The notes below the pieces were generated by a model that saw only the letters and a list, made by a program, of their open reading frames with translations, had not been told where the DNA came from and ran no database searches. A stretch of DNA of 64,000 bases, taken from Caballeronia sp. NK8 (lineage in GTDB: Bacteria; Pseudomonadota; Gammaproteobacteria; Burkholderiales; Burkholderiaceae). The stretch spans positions 806,001 through 870,000 of the forward strand of contig NZ_AP024322.1 of NCBI RefSeq assembly GCF_018408855.1, written 5' to 3'. Every line of letters starts with the position of its first letter. Position 1 is the first letter of the stretch. Shown here one piece after another: positions 48,244 through 57,633 of the stretch. Both the position numbers and the translations under genes were made by a program.

Positions 48244-50134
48244 GACAGCGACGCAGCACGCCGACGGACCGCGGCTCCTGGCCGACATCGGCGGCACCAA
48301 CGCGCGCTTCGCGCTGGAGACCGCGCCCGGCGAGATCGGGCAGATCCGCGTGTATCCGGGAGCCGATTACCCCGGCATCGCGGAGGTGATGCAGCAGTAT
48401 CTGAAGGACACGAAGGTCGGCCGCGTGAATCATGCGGCGATCGCGATCGCGAATCCCGTCGACGGCGATCACGTGAAGATGACCAATCACGACTGGAGCT
48501 TTTCGATCGAGGCGACGCGCCGCGCGCTCGGCTTCGACACGCTGCTCGTCGTGAACGACTTCACCGCGCTCGCGATGGCGCTGCCCGGTCTCACCGACGC
48601 GCAGCGCGAGCAGGTCGGCGGCGGCTCGCGCCGGCAGAACAGTGTGATCGGCCTGCTCGGTCCGGGCACGGGGCTGGGCGTGTCGGGTCTGATTCCGGCC
48701 GATGACCGCTGGATCGCGCTCGGCAGCGAAGGCGGCCACGCCACGTTCTCGCCGTTCGACGAACGCGAAGACATCGTGATGCGCTATGCGCGCCGCAAGT
48801 TTCCGCACGTGTCGTTCGAACGCGTATGCGCGGGGCAAGGGCTCGAATTGATCTACCGCGCGCTCGCGGAGCGCGACAACGTCACGGTCGCCGATACCTT
48901 CAACGCCGCCGACGTCACGAACCGCGCGCTCGCGGGCGAAGCGCTCGCGCTCGAAGTGGTGAACTGCTTCTGCGCGATTCTCGGCACGTTCTCCGGGAAT
49001 ATCGCGGTGACGCTGGGCGCGCTGGGCGGTATCTATATCGGCGGCGGCATCGTGCTGAAACTCGGTGAACTGTTCCACAAGTCGCCGTTTCGCGAGCGTT
49101 TCGAGGCGAAAGGGCGCTTCCAGCAGTATCTGTCGGGCATTCCCACTTACATCATCACGGCGGAATATCCGGCGTTTCTCGGCGTCTCCGCGATTCTCTC
49201 GGAGCAACTGTCGAACCGCGCGAACAGGGGCTCGTCGGCGGTGTTCGAGCGCATCCGGCAAATGCGCGACGCCCTGACGCCCGCCGAGCGGCGCGTCGCC
49301 GATCTCGCGCTCAATCATCCGCGCTCGATCATCAACGATCCGATCATCGACATCGCGCGCAAGGCCGACGTGAGCCAGCCGACCGTGATCCGCTTTTGCC
49401 GCTCGCTCGGCTGCCAGGGTCTGTCGGACTTCAAGCTGAAGCTCGCGACGGGCCTCACGGGCACGATTCCGGTGAGCCACAGCCAGGTGCATCTCGGCGA
49501 TACCGCCACCGATTTCGGCGCGAAAGTGCTCGACAACACCGTGTCTGCGATCCTTCAGTTGCGCGAGCATCTGAACTTCGAGAACGTCGAGCGCGCGATC
49601 GATATCCTGAACGGCGCGCGGCGCATCGAGTTTTACGGGCTCGGGAATTCGAACATCGTCGCGCAGGACGCGCATTACAAGTTCTTCCGCTTCGGCATCC
49701 CGACCATCGCTTACGGCGATCTGTACATGCAGGCGGCGTCAGCGGCGCTGCTCGGCAAGGGCGACGTGATCGTGGCCGTGTCGAAGTCGGGCCGGGCGCC
49801 GGAACTGTTGCGCGTGCTCGAAGTGGCGATGCAGCAGGGCGCGACGGTCATCGCGATCACGTCGAGCAATACGCCGCTCGCCAAGCGCGCGACGGTCGCG
49901 CTGGAGACGGATCACATCGAGATACGCGAATCGCAGCTCTCGATGATCTCGCGCATCCTGCATCTCGTGATCATCGATATTCTCGCCGTCGGCGTGGCGA
50001 TCCGCCGTGCCGCGCCGAAGCCGGGCGCGAAGATCAGCGAGACGGTCGCGAAGGCGCGTCAATCGGGCGGCGAGGACGCGGCTGCGGTGCTCGACTGGCT
50101 GAGCCACGGCGCGTCGGGCATGGCGCGGGACTAG
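48224..50134 (+). CDS. glk: Glucokinase fused to HexR/RpiR-type transcriptional regulator
   Basis: A 636-residue fusion. Residues 15-335 are glucokinase: DIGGTNARF at 21-29 binds ATP phosphate, Asp112 in VVNDFTA is the catalytic base, and [11 protein letters not shown] completes the site. Residues 338-415 form an RpiR-type HTH ([20 protein letters not shown]), and about 455-600 a SIS sugar-phosphate-binding domain ([18 protein letters not shown]). This architecture is known in Burkholderia. It phosphorylates glucose and probably represses the locus until a sugar acid phosphate binds the SIS domain. Confidence 0.94.
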   Translation: MSTGVHKTATQHADGPRLLADIGGTNARFALETAPGEIGQIRVYPGADYPGIAEVMQQYLKDTKVGRVNHAAIAIANPVDGDHVKMTNHDWSFSIEATRRALGFDTLLVVNDFTALAMALPGLTDAQREQVGGGSRRQNSVIGLLGPGTGLGVSGLIPADDRWIALGSEGGHATFSPFDEREDIVMRYARRKFPHVSFERVCAGQGLELIYRALAERDNVTVADTFNAADVTNRALAGEALALEVVNCFCAILGTFSGNIAVTLGALGGIYIGGGIVLKLGELFHKSPFRERFEAKGRFQQYLSGIPTYIITAEYPAFLGVSAILSEQLSNRANRGSSAVFERIRQMRDALTPAERRVADLALNHPRSIINDPIIDIARKADVSQPTVIRFCRSLGCQGLSDFKLKLATGLTGTIPVSHSQVHLGDTATDFGAKVLDNTVSAILQLREHLNFENVERAIDILNGARRIEFYGLGNSNIVAQDAHYKFFRFGIPTIAYGDLYMQAASAALLGKGDVIVAVSKSGRAPELLRVLEVAMQQGATVIAITSSNTPLAKRATVALETDHIEIRESQLSMISRILHLVIIDILAVGVAIRRAAPKPGAKISETVAKARQSGGEDAAAVLDWLSHGASGMARD

Positions 50135-50154
50135 ACGCGTTCCGACATCGACGC

Positions 50155-50192
50155 AAAAGGCCGCCGGTGCTCACGCATCGGCGGCCTTTTTC
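50155..50192 (+). terminator. Terminator after glk-hexR
   Basis: AAAGGCCGCCG and CGGCGGCCTTT form an 11-bp stem followed by T5. Confidence 0.88.
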
Positions 50193-50203
50193 ATCGACGC
50201 TCG

Positions 50204-50240
50204 AAAAAAACGGTGCGATACCACGCTGGGTATCGCACCG
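50204..50240 (-). terminator. Terminator of porin 1
   Basis: Perfect 12-bp stem CGGTGCGATACC/GGTATCGCACCG, loop of 6, then T7 on the minus strand. A related, less perfect copy follows porin 2. Confidence 0.92.
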
Positions 50241-50285
50241 GCACGCGCCTCTCGCAGCGGCGTGAAAACCTTCTTTGCTGTGTTC

Positions 50286-51422
50286 TTAGAACGAGTGCTG
50301 GATGCCCGCGTACACGCCCGTCTGGCTGTGGCCTGCGAAGGGGTTGTCCGTCGATGCCGCCGTGCCGAAGTTGTTGGCGTTCAGACCGTAGTTCGCGGTC
50401 TTGCTGTTCTGCACCGTCGCGACCTGGATGTCGAACAGCGTGCGCTTCGACAGGTTGTACGAACCGCCGACCGTGTAGATGGTCGCGTTGCCCGCGCCGT
50501 TGTTGCCGTTCACGTGATAGACCGCGCCGATCAGCGCTGCCGCCGGCGTCGCCTGCCATGTCACGCCGCCCCATTCGTGATCGAGCGTGGTCGGCTGGCC
50601 GGGCAACTGGCCCGACATGCCGGCGCTGCGGATCGCCTGATAGCCGCCTTGCAGCTTGAACTGGCCGAGGAACACGTTGAGCATCGCCGTGTATTCGCGC
50701 GAGTAGGCGTAGGCGCCGTTACCGCCGTCGCGGTACGTGCCGCCGAGCGTACCGTTGGCCGGATTGCGAATCTCGTCGTAGATGCCGCGAATCTGGAAGA
50801 GCGGCGCCGTGTAGGTGATCTGTGCGCCGGCCTCGCGGCCTTGGGCCGTGGTGCCGTTGCCGTTCCAGTTGGTCGAGTTCGAGAGCGCGTACTGGCCGTA
50901 GAAGTCGAAGCCCGCCACCTTCGGCGACTGGTACGAAATGTTGTTGCTCGATTGCGGCCAGTTGCGGCCACGCACCAGCGAAGCCGACGACCAGTTCGAC
51001 TGACCGAACGGATCGAAGTCCCATACGCCGTTCGAAATGAAGAGCTCGCGGCCCAGCAGTACCGTACCGAACTGGTTGTTCGAGATACCGACCGTCGCCC
51101 AGCGATTGAAGAGACCGCCGCCGCCCGGACCCTGACCCGTCATGGTGTTGAAGCTGCCTTCCAGCTGGAACACGGCGCGATTGCCGCCACCCAGATCTTC
51201 CGCGCCTTTCAGGCCCCACAGGCTCGTGCCCCAGTCGCCGCTCTCCGCCCTGAACCGATGCGAGGTGCCGGTGGCCGCGCCGTTCGGACCCGCGCCGGTG
51301 GGCACGCCGTTCATGTATTCGAGCCCCGCGTCCAGACGACCATAGAGCGTCACGCTGCTCTGTGCTTGCGCGACCGCGCTGAATGTCAATAGCGCCGCTG
51401 CCGCGAGCAAAGCCTTCTTCAT
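50286..51422 (-). CDS. Gram-negative trimeric porin (OpcP-like), copy 1
   Basis: A 378-residue outer-membrane porin. The signal peptide MKKALLAAAALLTFSAVAQA precedes QSSVTLYGRLDAGLEY, the usual mature start of betaproteobacterial porins, and the protein ends in Phe (GVYAGIQHSF), the BAM recognition signal. Loop 3 and the barrel strands follow the family pattern. Two adjacent ATG codons follow GGAGGAG; the second has better spacing. It is nearly identical to the next gene, apart from loop differences. Confidence 0.93.
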   Translation of the reverse strand: MKKALLAAAALLTFSAVAQAQSSVTLYGRLDAGLEYMNGVPTGAGPNGAATGTSHRFRAESGDWGTSLWGLKGAEDLGGGNRAVFQLEGSFNTMTGQGPGGGGLFNRWATVGISNNQFGTVLLGRELFISNGVWDFDPFGQSNWSSASLVRGRNWPQSSNNISYQSPKVAGFDFYGQYALSNSTNWNGNGTTAQGREAGAQITYTAPLFQIRGIYDEIRNPANGTLGGTYRDGGNGAYAYSREYTAMLNVFLGQFKLQGGYQAIRSAGMSGQLPGQPTTLDHEWGGVTWQATPAAALIGAVYHVNGNNGAGNATIYTVGGSYNLSKRTLFDIQVATVQNSKTANYGLNANNFGTAASTDNPFAGHSQTGVYAGIQHSF

Positions 51423-51631
51423 CATCTCCTCCAAACCCCAAAATAAGGTGAAACTCGAAATTTCTGTGATGTGTTCGAATCGACCGGGCAATCGCATTGT
51501 GTTGCGCATCCGGTTCGACCCGATTTCGAATTTTGGAGGAGAACTATCTTTTCGAGCGCCGCCGATTTGTAGTTTTTGTTGTTCGACTTGACAAATTCTT
51601 CGGGAGTGCTAGGCGAATCGCGTGCTCAAAT
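51423..51631. other. Upstream region of porin 1
   Basis: About 209 bp without a gene, AT-richer than average; presumably the porin 1 promoter and leader. No operator recognised. Confidence 0.4.
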
Positions 51632-51667
51632 AAAAAACGGTGCGATACCCTTTCGGGCACCGCACCG
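51632..51667 (-). terminator. Terminator of porin 2
   Basis: CGGTGCG...CGCACCG stem with two mismatches and CCC-TTTC-GGG tip, then T6 on the minus strand. Homologous to the porin 1 terminator, marking the end of the duplicated unit. Confidence 0.85.
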
Positions 51668-51728
51668 ATACGCGCCTCTCGCAGCAGCGTGAAAACCTTC
51701 TAAAAGACTCTTTGGTCAGACTCGCCGA

Positions 51729-52886
51729 TCAGAACGAGTGCTGGATACCTGCGTACACGCCCGTCTGGCTGTGGCCGATGATCGGGTTGTCGGTCGCAGC
51801 CGACGTACCGTAGTTGTTGGCGTTCAGGCCGTAGTTTGCGCCCTTGCTGTTCTGCACCGTCGCGACCTGCAGATCCAGCAGGGTGCGCTTGGACAGGTTG
51901 TACGAACCGCCGGCCGTGTAGATGGTCGCGTTACCCGCGCCGTTGTTGCCGTTCACGTGGTAGACCGCCGCGATCAGCGCGGCCGCCGGCGTCGCTTGCC
52001 ACGTCACGCCGCCCCACTCGTGATCGAGCGTCGTCGGCTGACCGGGCAACTGGCCCGTCATGCCAGCGGTGCGAATCGCCTGATACGCGCCCTGGATCTT
52101 GAACTGGCCGAGGAACACGTTGAACATCGCCGTGTACTCACGCGAGAAGCCATACGCACCGTTGACCGCGCCGGAGTTGGCCGCATTGATCGGGTCGTAT
52201 ACGCCGCCGAGCGTGCCGTTGGCCGGATTGCGGATTTCATCGTACATACCGCGGATCTGGAAGAGCGGGGTCGTATAGGTGATATACGCGCCCGCATTAC
52301 GGCCTTGCGGAGTCGTGCCGTTACCGTTCCAGTTAGTCGCGTTGGAGAGCGAGTACTGACCGTAGAAGTCGAGGCCCGCGAACTTCGGCGACTGGTACGA
52401 AATGTTGTTGCTCGATTGCGGCCAGTTGCGGCCACGCACCAGCGACGCCGACGACCAGTTCGACTGACCGAACGGATCGAAGTCCCACACGCCGTTGGAG
52501 ATGAAGAGTTCACGACCCAGCAACAGGGTACCGAACTGGTTGTTGGCGACACCGACCGTCGCCCAGCGATTGAAGAGACCGCCGCCGCCCGGGCCCTGAC
52601 CCGTCATGGTGTTGAAGCTGCCTTCCAACTGGAACACGGCGCGGTAGCCGCCGCCCAGGTCTTCGACGCCCTTCATGCCCCACAGGCTCGTACCCCAGTC
52701 GCCGCTTTCCGCCTTGAAGCGGTGTGAGCTGCCGGTGGCCGCGCCGTTGGCGCCCACGCCTGTCGGCACGCCGTTCATGTATTCGAGCCCCGCGTCCAGG
52801 CGGCCATACAGCGTCACGCTGCTCTGAGCGTGTGCCACTGCGCTGAACGTCAGCAGTGCTGCCGACGCGAGCAAAGCTTTTTTCAT
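51729..52886 (-). CDS. Gram-negative trimeric porin (OpcP-like), copy 2
   Basis: A 385-residue porin with the same signal-peptide plan and C-terminal Phe as copy 1. The main differences from copy 1 are a 7-residue longer loop near residue 260 (YDPINAANSGAVNGAYGF instead of YRDGGNGAYAY) and scattered substitutions. Similar 3' flanks (gcgcctctcgcagc) and terminators show the unit was duplicated in tandem. Expression is probably separate, as each copy has its own upstream region. Confidence 0.93.
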   Translation of the reverse strand: MKKALLASAALLTFSAVAHAQSSVTLYGRLDAGLEYMNGVPTGVGANGAATGSSHRFKAESGDWGTSLWGMKGVEDLGGGYRAVFQLEGSFNTMTGQGPGGGGLFNRWATVGVANNQFGTLLLGRELFISNGVWDFDPFGQSNWSSASLVRGRNWPQSSNNISYQSPKFAGLDFYGQYSLSNATNWNGNGTTPQGRNAGAYITYTTPLFQIRGMYDEIRNPANGTLGGVYDPINAANSGAVNGAYGFSREYTAMFNVFLGQFKIQGAYQAIRTAGMTGQLPGQPTTLDHEWGGVTWQATPAAALIAAVYHVNGNNGAGNATIYTAGGSYNLSKRTLLDLQVATVQNSKGANYGLNANNYGTSAATDNPIIGHSQTGVYAGIQHSF

Positions 52887-53373
52887 CATCTCCTCCAACC
52901 CTGTCAAGAAATAGAACCCAAGTGCTGCCGTGTGGTTCGATGCGGGCGCACCCAACCGAAAATTGTTTTCAGAGGAAGGACGCGCGGGCTGCAGTGCTGT
53001 GTGGCAATTCGCGCGTCGTGGGCGCGAACCCGACGCCGATCCGTCGATCGGTGCCGTCCTCCGTTTCTTTTGGACTTTTGAAGTAAAACTACTTTTTGAG
53101 AACTTCGTTTTGGTACTTTCGTTACCAATTTAACAAAATACGTTATAGCCGCCAAAGAAATTTGGCGATCCGGGAACGTTTGTGTCAAAAATGCAATGCC
53201 CATGTGCTAGGCGTATTACCCATAGCATGGGAAACGGCCTGCAAAGCCTTATCCCATAAGGGCTTCAGTTTGTTGTAAGTTTCAGGGTCAGGTTTGTCGC
53301 CTATTGACGCGAACGTGTCGCGGCGTTAGGCCGAAGCAGATCGGGGAACAGGCGCTGCGCCACGCGCCCGGGC
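52887..53373. other. Upstream region of porin 2
   Basis: About 490 bp, notably AT-rich between 53080 and 53170, with no gene. It contains a TTGGTA-7-TACCAA dyad at 53110-53128 and presumably the porin 2 promoter. Confidence 0.5.
53110..53128. promoter_or_regulatory. 19-bp dyad upstream of porin 2
   Basis: TTGGTA-CTTTCGT-TACCAA, perfect 6-bp arms, in the AT-rich segment about 225 bp before the porin 2 start. Candidate operator; absent before porin 1. Confidence 0.35.
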
Positions 53374-53400
53374 GCAAAAAAAGCGCCTCTCGGGCGCCTC
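53374..53400 (-). terminator. Terminator of the HisQMP operon
   Basis: GGCGC-CGAGA-GGCGC type 5-bp stem (as read on the plus strand GCGCC/GGCGC) with a following T8 tract on the minus strand. Confidence 0.7.
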
Positions 53401-53440
53401 TTCTGGAGTGGAAGGTTGCTTCCGGCAGCGGTCGTGCCGG

Positions 53441-54220
53441 TTACTTGAGGCTGCCCGACAGGAACTGCCTGAGCCGTTCGCTCTTCGTGTTGCCGAAGAC
53501 CGCATCCGGATGACCTTCTTCCTCGATGCGCCCCTGATGCAGAAACACCACATGGTTCGACACATTGCGCGCGAACGCCATCTCGTGCGTGACGACGATC
53601 ATCGTGCGGCCTTCCTCGGCGAGCGTCTGCATCACTTTCAGCACTTCGCCGACCAGCTCGGGGTCGAGCGCGGAGGTCGGCTCGTCGAACAGCATGACGT
53701 CGGGATGCATCGCGAGCGCGCGGGCGATCGCCACGCGCTGCTGCTGTCCGCCCGACAGATGCGACGGATACTGCTTCTCCACGCGCGGCGCGAGCCCGAC
53801 CTTCTCCAGATACGTGCGCGCGCGCTCCTCGGCTTCCTTCTTCGAGAGCCCGAGCACGTTGACCGGCGCCTCGGTCACGTTCTCCAGCACGTTCATGTGC
53901 GACCACAGATTGAAGTGCTGGAACACCATCGAGAGTTTCGAGCGCACCTGCCGAAGCTGCTTCGGGTCGGCGACCTTGAGCGCGCCGGTCTTGTCCTTCA
54001 GCGTGCGAACTTCGCTGCCGTCGACGAAGATGCGCCCCTGGTTCGGCTGCTCGAGAAAGTTGATACAACGCAGCATCGTGCTCTTGCCCGAGCCCGACGA
54101 GCCGATGATGCTGATCACATCGCCGGCCTTCGCCTTGAGCGAAACGCCCTTCAGAACTTCGTTGTTGCCGTACTGCTTGTGAATGTCGTCGACGAAAAGC
54201 TTGTGCATCTGGGAATTCAT
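53441..54220 (-). CDS. Polar amino-acid ABC transporter ATPase (HisP type)
   Basis: A 259-residue ATPase. Walker [10 protein letters not shown], signature [19 protein letters not shown] and Walker [14 protein letters not shown] are intact. The phrase [33 protein letters not shown] is characteristic of HisP/AotP importers for histidine, lysine, arginine or ornithine. It is the third gene of a permease-permease-ATPase operon. The binding protein is not encoded in the flanking sequence. Confidence 0.9.
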   Translation of the reverse strand: MNSQMHKLFVDDIHKQYGNNEVLKGVSLKAKAGDVISIIGSSGSGKSTMLRCINFLEQPNQGRIFVDGSEVRTLKDKTGALKVADPKQLRQVRSKLSMVFQHFNLWSHMNVLENVTEAPVNVLGLSKKEAEERARTYLEKVGLAPRVEKQYPSHLSGGQQQRVAIARALAMHPDVMLFDEPTSALDPELVGEVLKVMQTLAEEGRTMIVVTHEMAFARNVSNHVVFLHQGRIEEEGHPDAVFGNTKSERLRQFLSGSLK

Positions 54221-54247
54221 GAAGAGTCCTTGGCTGACGCGATGGTC

Positions 54248-54961
54248 TTATTTGCCTTGCGGCCGCAAATAAGCGAGCCAGCGATGCTCGGCGCGGCGGA
54301 ACAGCCACACGAGCGCGAACGAAATGCAGAGATAGAGCAGGGCGGCGAGGCCGAACGCCTCGAAAGACTGATACGTCGCCGAATTCACATCGCGCGCGAT
54401 CTTGAGGATATCCGGCACGGTGGCTGTGAATGCGACGGTCGTCGCGTGCAGCATCAGGATGACCTCGTTGCTGTAGTACGGCAGCGCGCGTCGCAAGGCC
54501 GACGGCAGGATCACCCGCCGATACAGCGTGAACGAGGACATGCCGTAGGCGCGCGCAGCTTCGATTTCGCCGTAGGGCGTCGCCTTGATCGCTCCGGCGA
54601 AGATTTCGGTCGTGTACGCGCAGGTGTTCAGCGTGAACGCGAGCAGCGTGCAATTCATGCCGCTGCGGAAGAACTCGGCGAGCAGCATGTGATCACGCAC
54701 GACCTGCAGGCTGTACAGACCCGTGTAGCACAGCAGCAGCTGAACGTAGAGCGGCGTGCCGCGAAACACATACGTGTACAGCCACACCGAGCGCGACAGC
54801 AGCTTGTTCTTCGACACGCGCGCGACCGAGAGCGGCACCGAAAGACAGAAGCCGAGGCCGATGGAAATGACCAGCAGCCACATCGTGATCGCGAGACCGG
54901 TGATGCGGTAGCCGTCGGTGAAGAGGTAGTTCTTCCAGTATTCCTGGATGATTTCGATCAT
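54248..54961 (-). CDS. Polar amino-acid ABC transporter permease (HisM type)
   Basis: A 237-residue inner-membrane permease of the PAAT family with five hydrophobic segments. RGTPLYVQLLLCYTG and EIEAARAYGMSSFTLYRRVILPSALRRALP (the EAA loop) are diagnostic of HisM. It forms a heterodimer with the next permease upstream. It starts 27 bp after the HisQ-like stop. Confidence 0.9.
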   Translation of the reverse strand: MIEIIQEYWKNYLFTDGYRITGLAITMWLLVISIGLGFCLSVPLSVARVSKNKLLSRSVWLYTYVFRGTPLYVQLLLCYTGLYSLQVVRDHMLLAEFFRSGMNCTLLAFTLNTCAYTTEIFAGAIKATPYGEIEAARAYGMSSFTLYRRVILPSALRRALPYYSNEVILMLHATTVAFTATVPDILKIARDVNSATYQSFEAFGLAALLYLCISFALVWLFRRAEHRWLAYLRPQGK

Positions 54962-54988
54962 GATCCCTGCCGCTCTTGATTGGACCGA

Positions 54989-55675
54989 TTAGAGGTCGGC
55001 GCGGCGCACGCCGATGGAATAGCGCCGCTCCAGCCAGATCAGCACGAGGTTCGAGATCGTGGTGATCGCGAGATAGATCGCGCCCGCGAGAAGCGTGAAG
55101 AAGAAGAAACGCAGCGTGCCCTTGCCCGCGTCCTGCGAGGCCTTGACGACGTCCGCGAGCCCGATGATCGACACGAGCGCCGTCGCCTTGACCATCACCT
55201 GCCAGTTGTTGCCGATGCCCGGCAGCGCGAAGCGCATCATCTGCGGAAACATGATGCGCGAGAAGGTCTGCCATGGCGACATGCCGTAGGCCGCGCCCGC
55301 TTCGAGCTGGCCGCGCGGCACCGAGAGAAACGCGCCGCGGAAGGTTTCGGTGAAGTACGCGCCGTAGATGAAGCCCAGCACCAGAATGCCGGCGAGGAAC
55401 GGATCGATGTCGATCTGATCCCAGCCCATCGCGTCGGTGAACAGGTTCAGCCAGATCTGGATGCTGTAGAAGAGCAGCAGCATCAGCACGAGATCGGGCA
55501 CGCCGCGAATCAGCGTCGTGTAGACCGTGCCGAGACCCGACGTCAGGCGGTTTTTCGACAGCTTCGCCGCCGCGCCGATGAGTCCGATCACGAAGGCGAA
55601 CACGAGCGACAGCACCGCCAGCTTGACGGTCTGCCAGGTGCCCGCGAGGATCAGCGGACCGTAGCCTTGCAACAT
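54989..55675 (-). CDS. Polar amino-acid ABC transporter permease (HisQ type)
   Basis: A 228-residue PAAT permease, first gene of the operon. TTLIRGVPDLVLMLLLFYSIQ and QLEAGAAYGMSPWQTFSRIMFPQMMRFALP match HisQ. In most genomes the binding-protein gene lies directly before this one; here 364 bp of non-coding DNA follow instead, so the transporter may use a binding protein encoded elsewhere. Confidence 0.9.
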   Translation of the reverse strand: MLQGYGPLILAGTWQTVKLAVLSLVFAFVIGLIGAAAKLSKNRLTSGLGTVYTTLIRGVPDLVLMLLLFYSIQIWLNLFTDAMGWDQIDIDPFLAGILVLGFIYGAYFTETFRGAFLSVPRGQLEAGAAYGMSPWQTFSRIMFPQMMRFALPGIGNNWQVMVKATALVSIIGLADVVKASQDAGKGTLRFFFFTLLAGAIYLAITTISNLVLIWLERRYSIGVRRADL

Positions 55676-56039
55676 GGTGATTCCTTGGTAAGGTGCCTAA
55701 CGTGCATGGAGTGCTGCATGGCGTGCAATCGGCGCGGCGCGCGACGGTCGTTCGCGCGTTGCGTATGGTTTCATGTTTTCCTCAGCCGGCGGTCCGTATT
55801 CTAGGTGGCCAAAATTGGATTGCCGTTGCTGCCGACCCCGCCAGCGCGCGATTGACGCGCCGCCGCCCCGAAAAGCGCGGTATTTTACCCGAAGCCGCCG
55901 CGCGCGGGTCCGAAGCCGGACGCGTCCGATTACATGCATGGGCGGAACGATGTAGTGCCGTTGCGGCCGTTGTTCCGAAGGGGCGCCGCCCTTACATTCT
56001 CCCCATCGCAAAACAACGCCTTGGGCGGGAGCAAACATC
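55676..56039. other. Divergent intergenic region (hisQ-like / pirin)
   Basis: 364 bp with no convincing gene; short frames in it are Arg-rich and lack ribosome sites. It should contain both divergent promoters. No remnant of a periplasmic binding-protein gene could be recognised. Confidence 0.5.
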
Positions 56040-56738
56040 ATGTTCGAGATTCGCCGCAGCAACGAACGGGGTCACGCCAACCACGGCTGGCTCGACTCCT
56101 ATCACACGTTCTCCTTCGCCGATTACTACGATCCGCAGAACACGCACTTCGGCGCACTGCGCGTGATCAACGAAGACCGCGTCGCGGGCGGGCAGGGTTT
56201 CGGCGCGCACGGCCATCGCGATATGGAAATCGTGAGCTACGTGCTCGAGGGCGCGCTCGCGCACCGCGACAGCATGGGCAACGGCTCGACGATCCGTCCC
56301 GGCGACGTGCAGCGCATGAGCGCCGGCACGGGCGTGCGCCACAGCGAGTTCAATGGTTCGCCGACGGAAACCGCGCACTTCCTGCAGATCTGGATCATTC
56401 CGGATGCGCCGGGCGGCGCGCCGGGTTATGAGGAAAAGCGCTTTGCGGACGAGGAAAAGCGCGGCCGGCTGCGCGTGATCGCAGCGCCCGGTGGTGCGGA
56501 AGGGGCGGTGAACATCGGCGCGGACGCGCGCATCTTCGCAGGTCTGTTCGACGGCGACGAACGCGCGGACTTCGACGTGCCGGTGGGCCGCCGCGTCTAT
56601 GTGCACGTGGCGCGCGGCGCGGTGACGGTGAACGGCGAGGCGCTCGGGGCCGGCGATGCCGCGAAGCTCGAGGACATCTCTAAGGTCACGCTGGAGAAGG
56701 GCGAGAACGCGGAAGTGCTGTTGTTCGACCTCGCCTGA
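56040..56738 (+). CDS. Pirin-family protein
   Basis: A 232-residue bicupin. The N-terminal cupin metal ligands are His57 and His59 (GAHGHRDME), His101 and Glu103 (RHSEFN), as in pirin and YhhW. GWLDSYHTFSFADYYDP near the start is diagnostic. Several pirins have quercetin dioxygenase activity; others act as redox-linked regulators, and the role here is unknown. A strong terminator follows. Confidence 0.9.
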   Translation: MFEIRRSNERGHANHGWLDSYHTFSFADYYDPQNTHFGALRVINEDRVAGGQGFGAHGHRDMEIVSYVLEGALAHRDSMGNGSTIRPGDVQRMSAGTGVRHSEFNGSPTETAHFLQIWIIPDAPGGAPGYEEKRFADEEKRGRLRVIAAPGGAEGAVNIGADARIFAGLFDGDERADFDVPVGRRVYVHVARGAVTVNGEALGAGDAAKLEDISKVTLEKGENAEVLLFDLA

Positions 56739-56760
56739 GCGTTGCGTTTTCGATGTGAAG

Positions 56761-56792
56761 AAAGCCGCGGAGCGTGAAGCTCCGCGGCTTTT
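56761..56792. terminator. Shared terminator between pirin and Spy-like genes
   Basis: AAGCCGCGGAGC and GCTCCGCGGCTT form a 12-bp stem with a 5-nt loop; T-rich on both flanks. Confidence 0.88.
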
Positions 56793-56812
56793 GTTTTGGC
56801 CGTTCCGGCCGC

Positions 56813-57388
56813 TTACGGCTTCGCGGTGGCCGATGCACCCGCTGCCGCTCCCGGCGCGCCGTGCGAGCCGTCGCGGTGCTTGCCCCAGCGCTCGTGCATC
56901 TTCGCGAAATGCTTCTTGAGCGCGGTGCTGACGGTGGTTTTCTGCTGATCGTTCAACGAGTTGTAGAAGTTGAGCCACGCGGTCGCGGTCTGCTCACGCA
57001 GTTGCGCGTTCTGCGCCTCGATCTTCTGATGCGCCGCGTGCATCGCGTTCAGGTCGAGGATCGGCTGGTTTTCCATCGACTTGAACTGATCGCGCATCTG
57101 CTTGTGGCTTTCGCGCATGGCCTGATGGTTCTGCTTCATCGTGGTGAGCGCGGTCTGCCACAGCTTTTCCTGATCCGCGTTCAGCTTCAACTGGCCGTGC
57201 AGCTCATCCAGTTGCTTCTGCATGCGCATTTCCATGCGGTGACCGCCGTGGCCGCCGTGGCCGCCCATCATGGCCGGGCCGCCGGGGGCCGGCGCGCCCG
57301 GTGCGTCGTTCGTGGCGGCGTAGGCCGTGCCGAACGTCAGCGCGATTGCCGCAGCGGCGGCGGTGAGAATGCGGTATTGCTTGGCCAT
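56813..57388 (-). CDS. Spy/CpxP-like periplasmic chaperone or metal sensor
   Basis: A 191-residue protein with a signal peptide (MAKQYRILTAAAAAIALTFGTAYA). The mature part starts with Gly/His/Met-rich sequence (GGHGGHGGHRMEMRMQ), which could bind metal, then two helical repeats with LKLNADQEKLW and LNDQQKTTVSTALKKHF, the LTxxQ-like motifs of Spy/CpxP proteins. The C-terminus is Ala/Gly-rich and disordered. It is divergent from the two-component system, a common arrangement for a sensed or regulated envelope-stress target. Confidence 0.75.
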   Translation of the reverse strand: MAKQYRILTAAAAAIALTFGTAYAATNDAPGAPAPGGPAMMGGHGGHGGHRMEMRMQKQLDELHGQLKLNADQEKLWQTALTTMKQNHQAMRESHKQMRDQFKSMENQPILDLNAMHAAHQKIEAQNAQLREQTATAWLNFYNSLNDQQKTTVSTALKKHFAKMHERWGKHRDGSHGAPGAAAGASATAKP

Positions 57389-57512
57389 CTCGATACTCCC
57401 TTGATTGTTTTCGAAGCCGAAGCCGCGAGGCCGTGTTCGACGTATCGGAAAGTGCGTCGAGGTCTTGCGCTTGTCGGTGAGACACAGCGTAGGGGTTCGC
57501 AACGGGGCGCGT

Positions 57513-57577
57513 GTTACGGCATGGTTCAGGCTTGTTACGCCGGTTTACGCCTCGCTTTCGTCGTAACACCCCGTAAC
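57513..57577. promoter_or_regulatory. Array of GTTAC/GTAAC repeats between Spy-like gene and response regulator
   Basis: GTTAC at 57513 and 57534, TTTAC at 57544, GTAAC at 57563 and 57573. The pairs 57534/57544 and 57563/57573 are 10-bp-spaced direct repeats, in opposite orientation. This is the layout bound by OmpR/PhoB-family regulators, so it is a candidate autoregulatory site for the adjacent response regulator. Confidence 0.5.
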
Positions 57578-57633
57578 CCTTATGGCAGGGCTGTCATCAA
57601 TCGAGGTCCGGCTCACGCGCTAAACTCACTCCC

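Noticed and set aside
55676..56039. Remnant of an amino-acid binding-protein gene
   Set aside because: No frame in this region resembles a periplasmic binding protein, even allowing for a frameshift.
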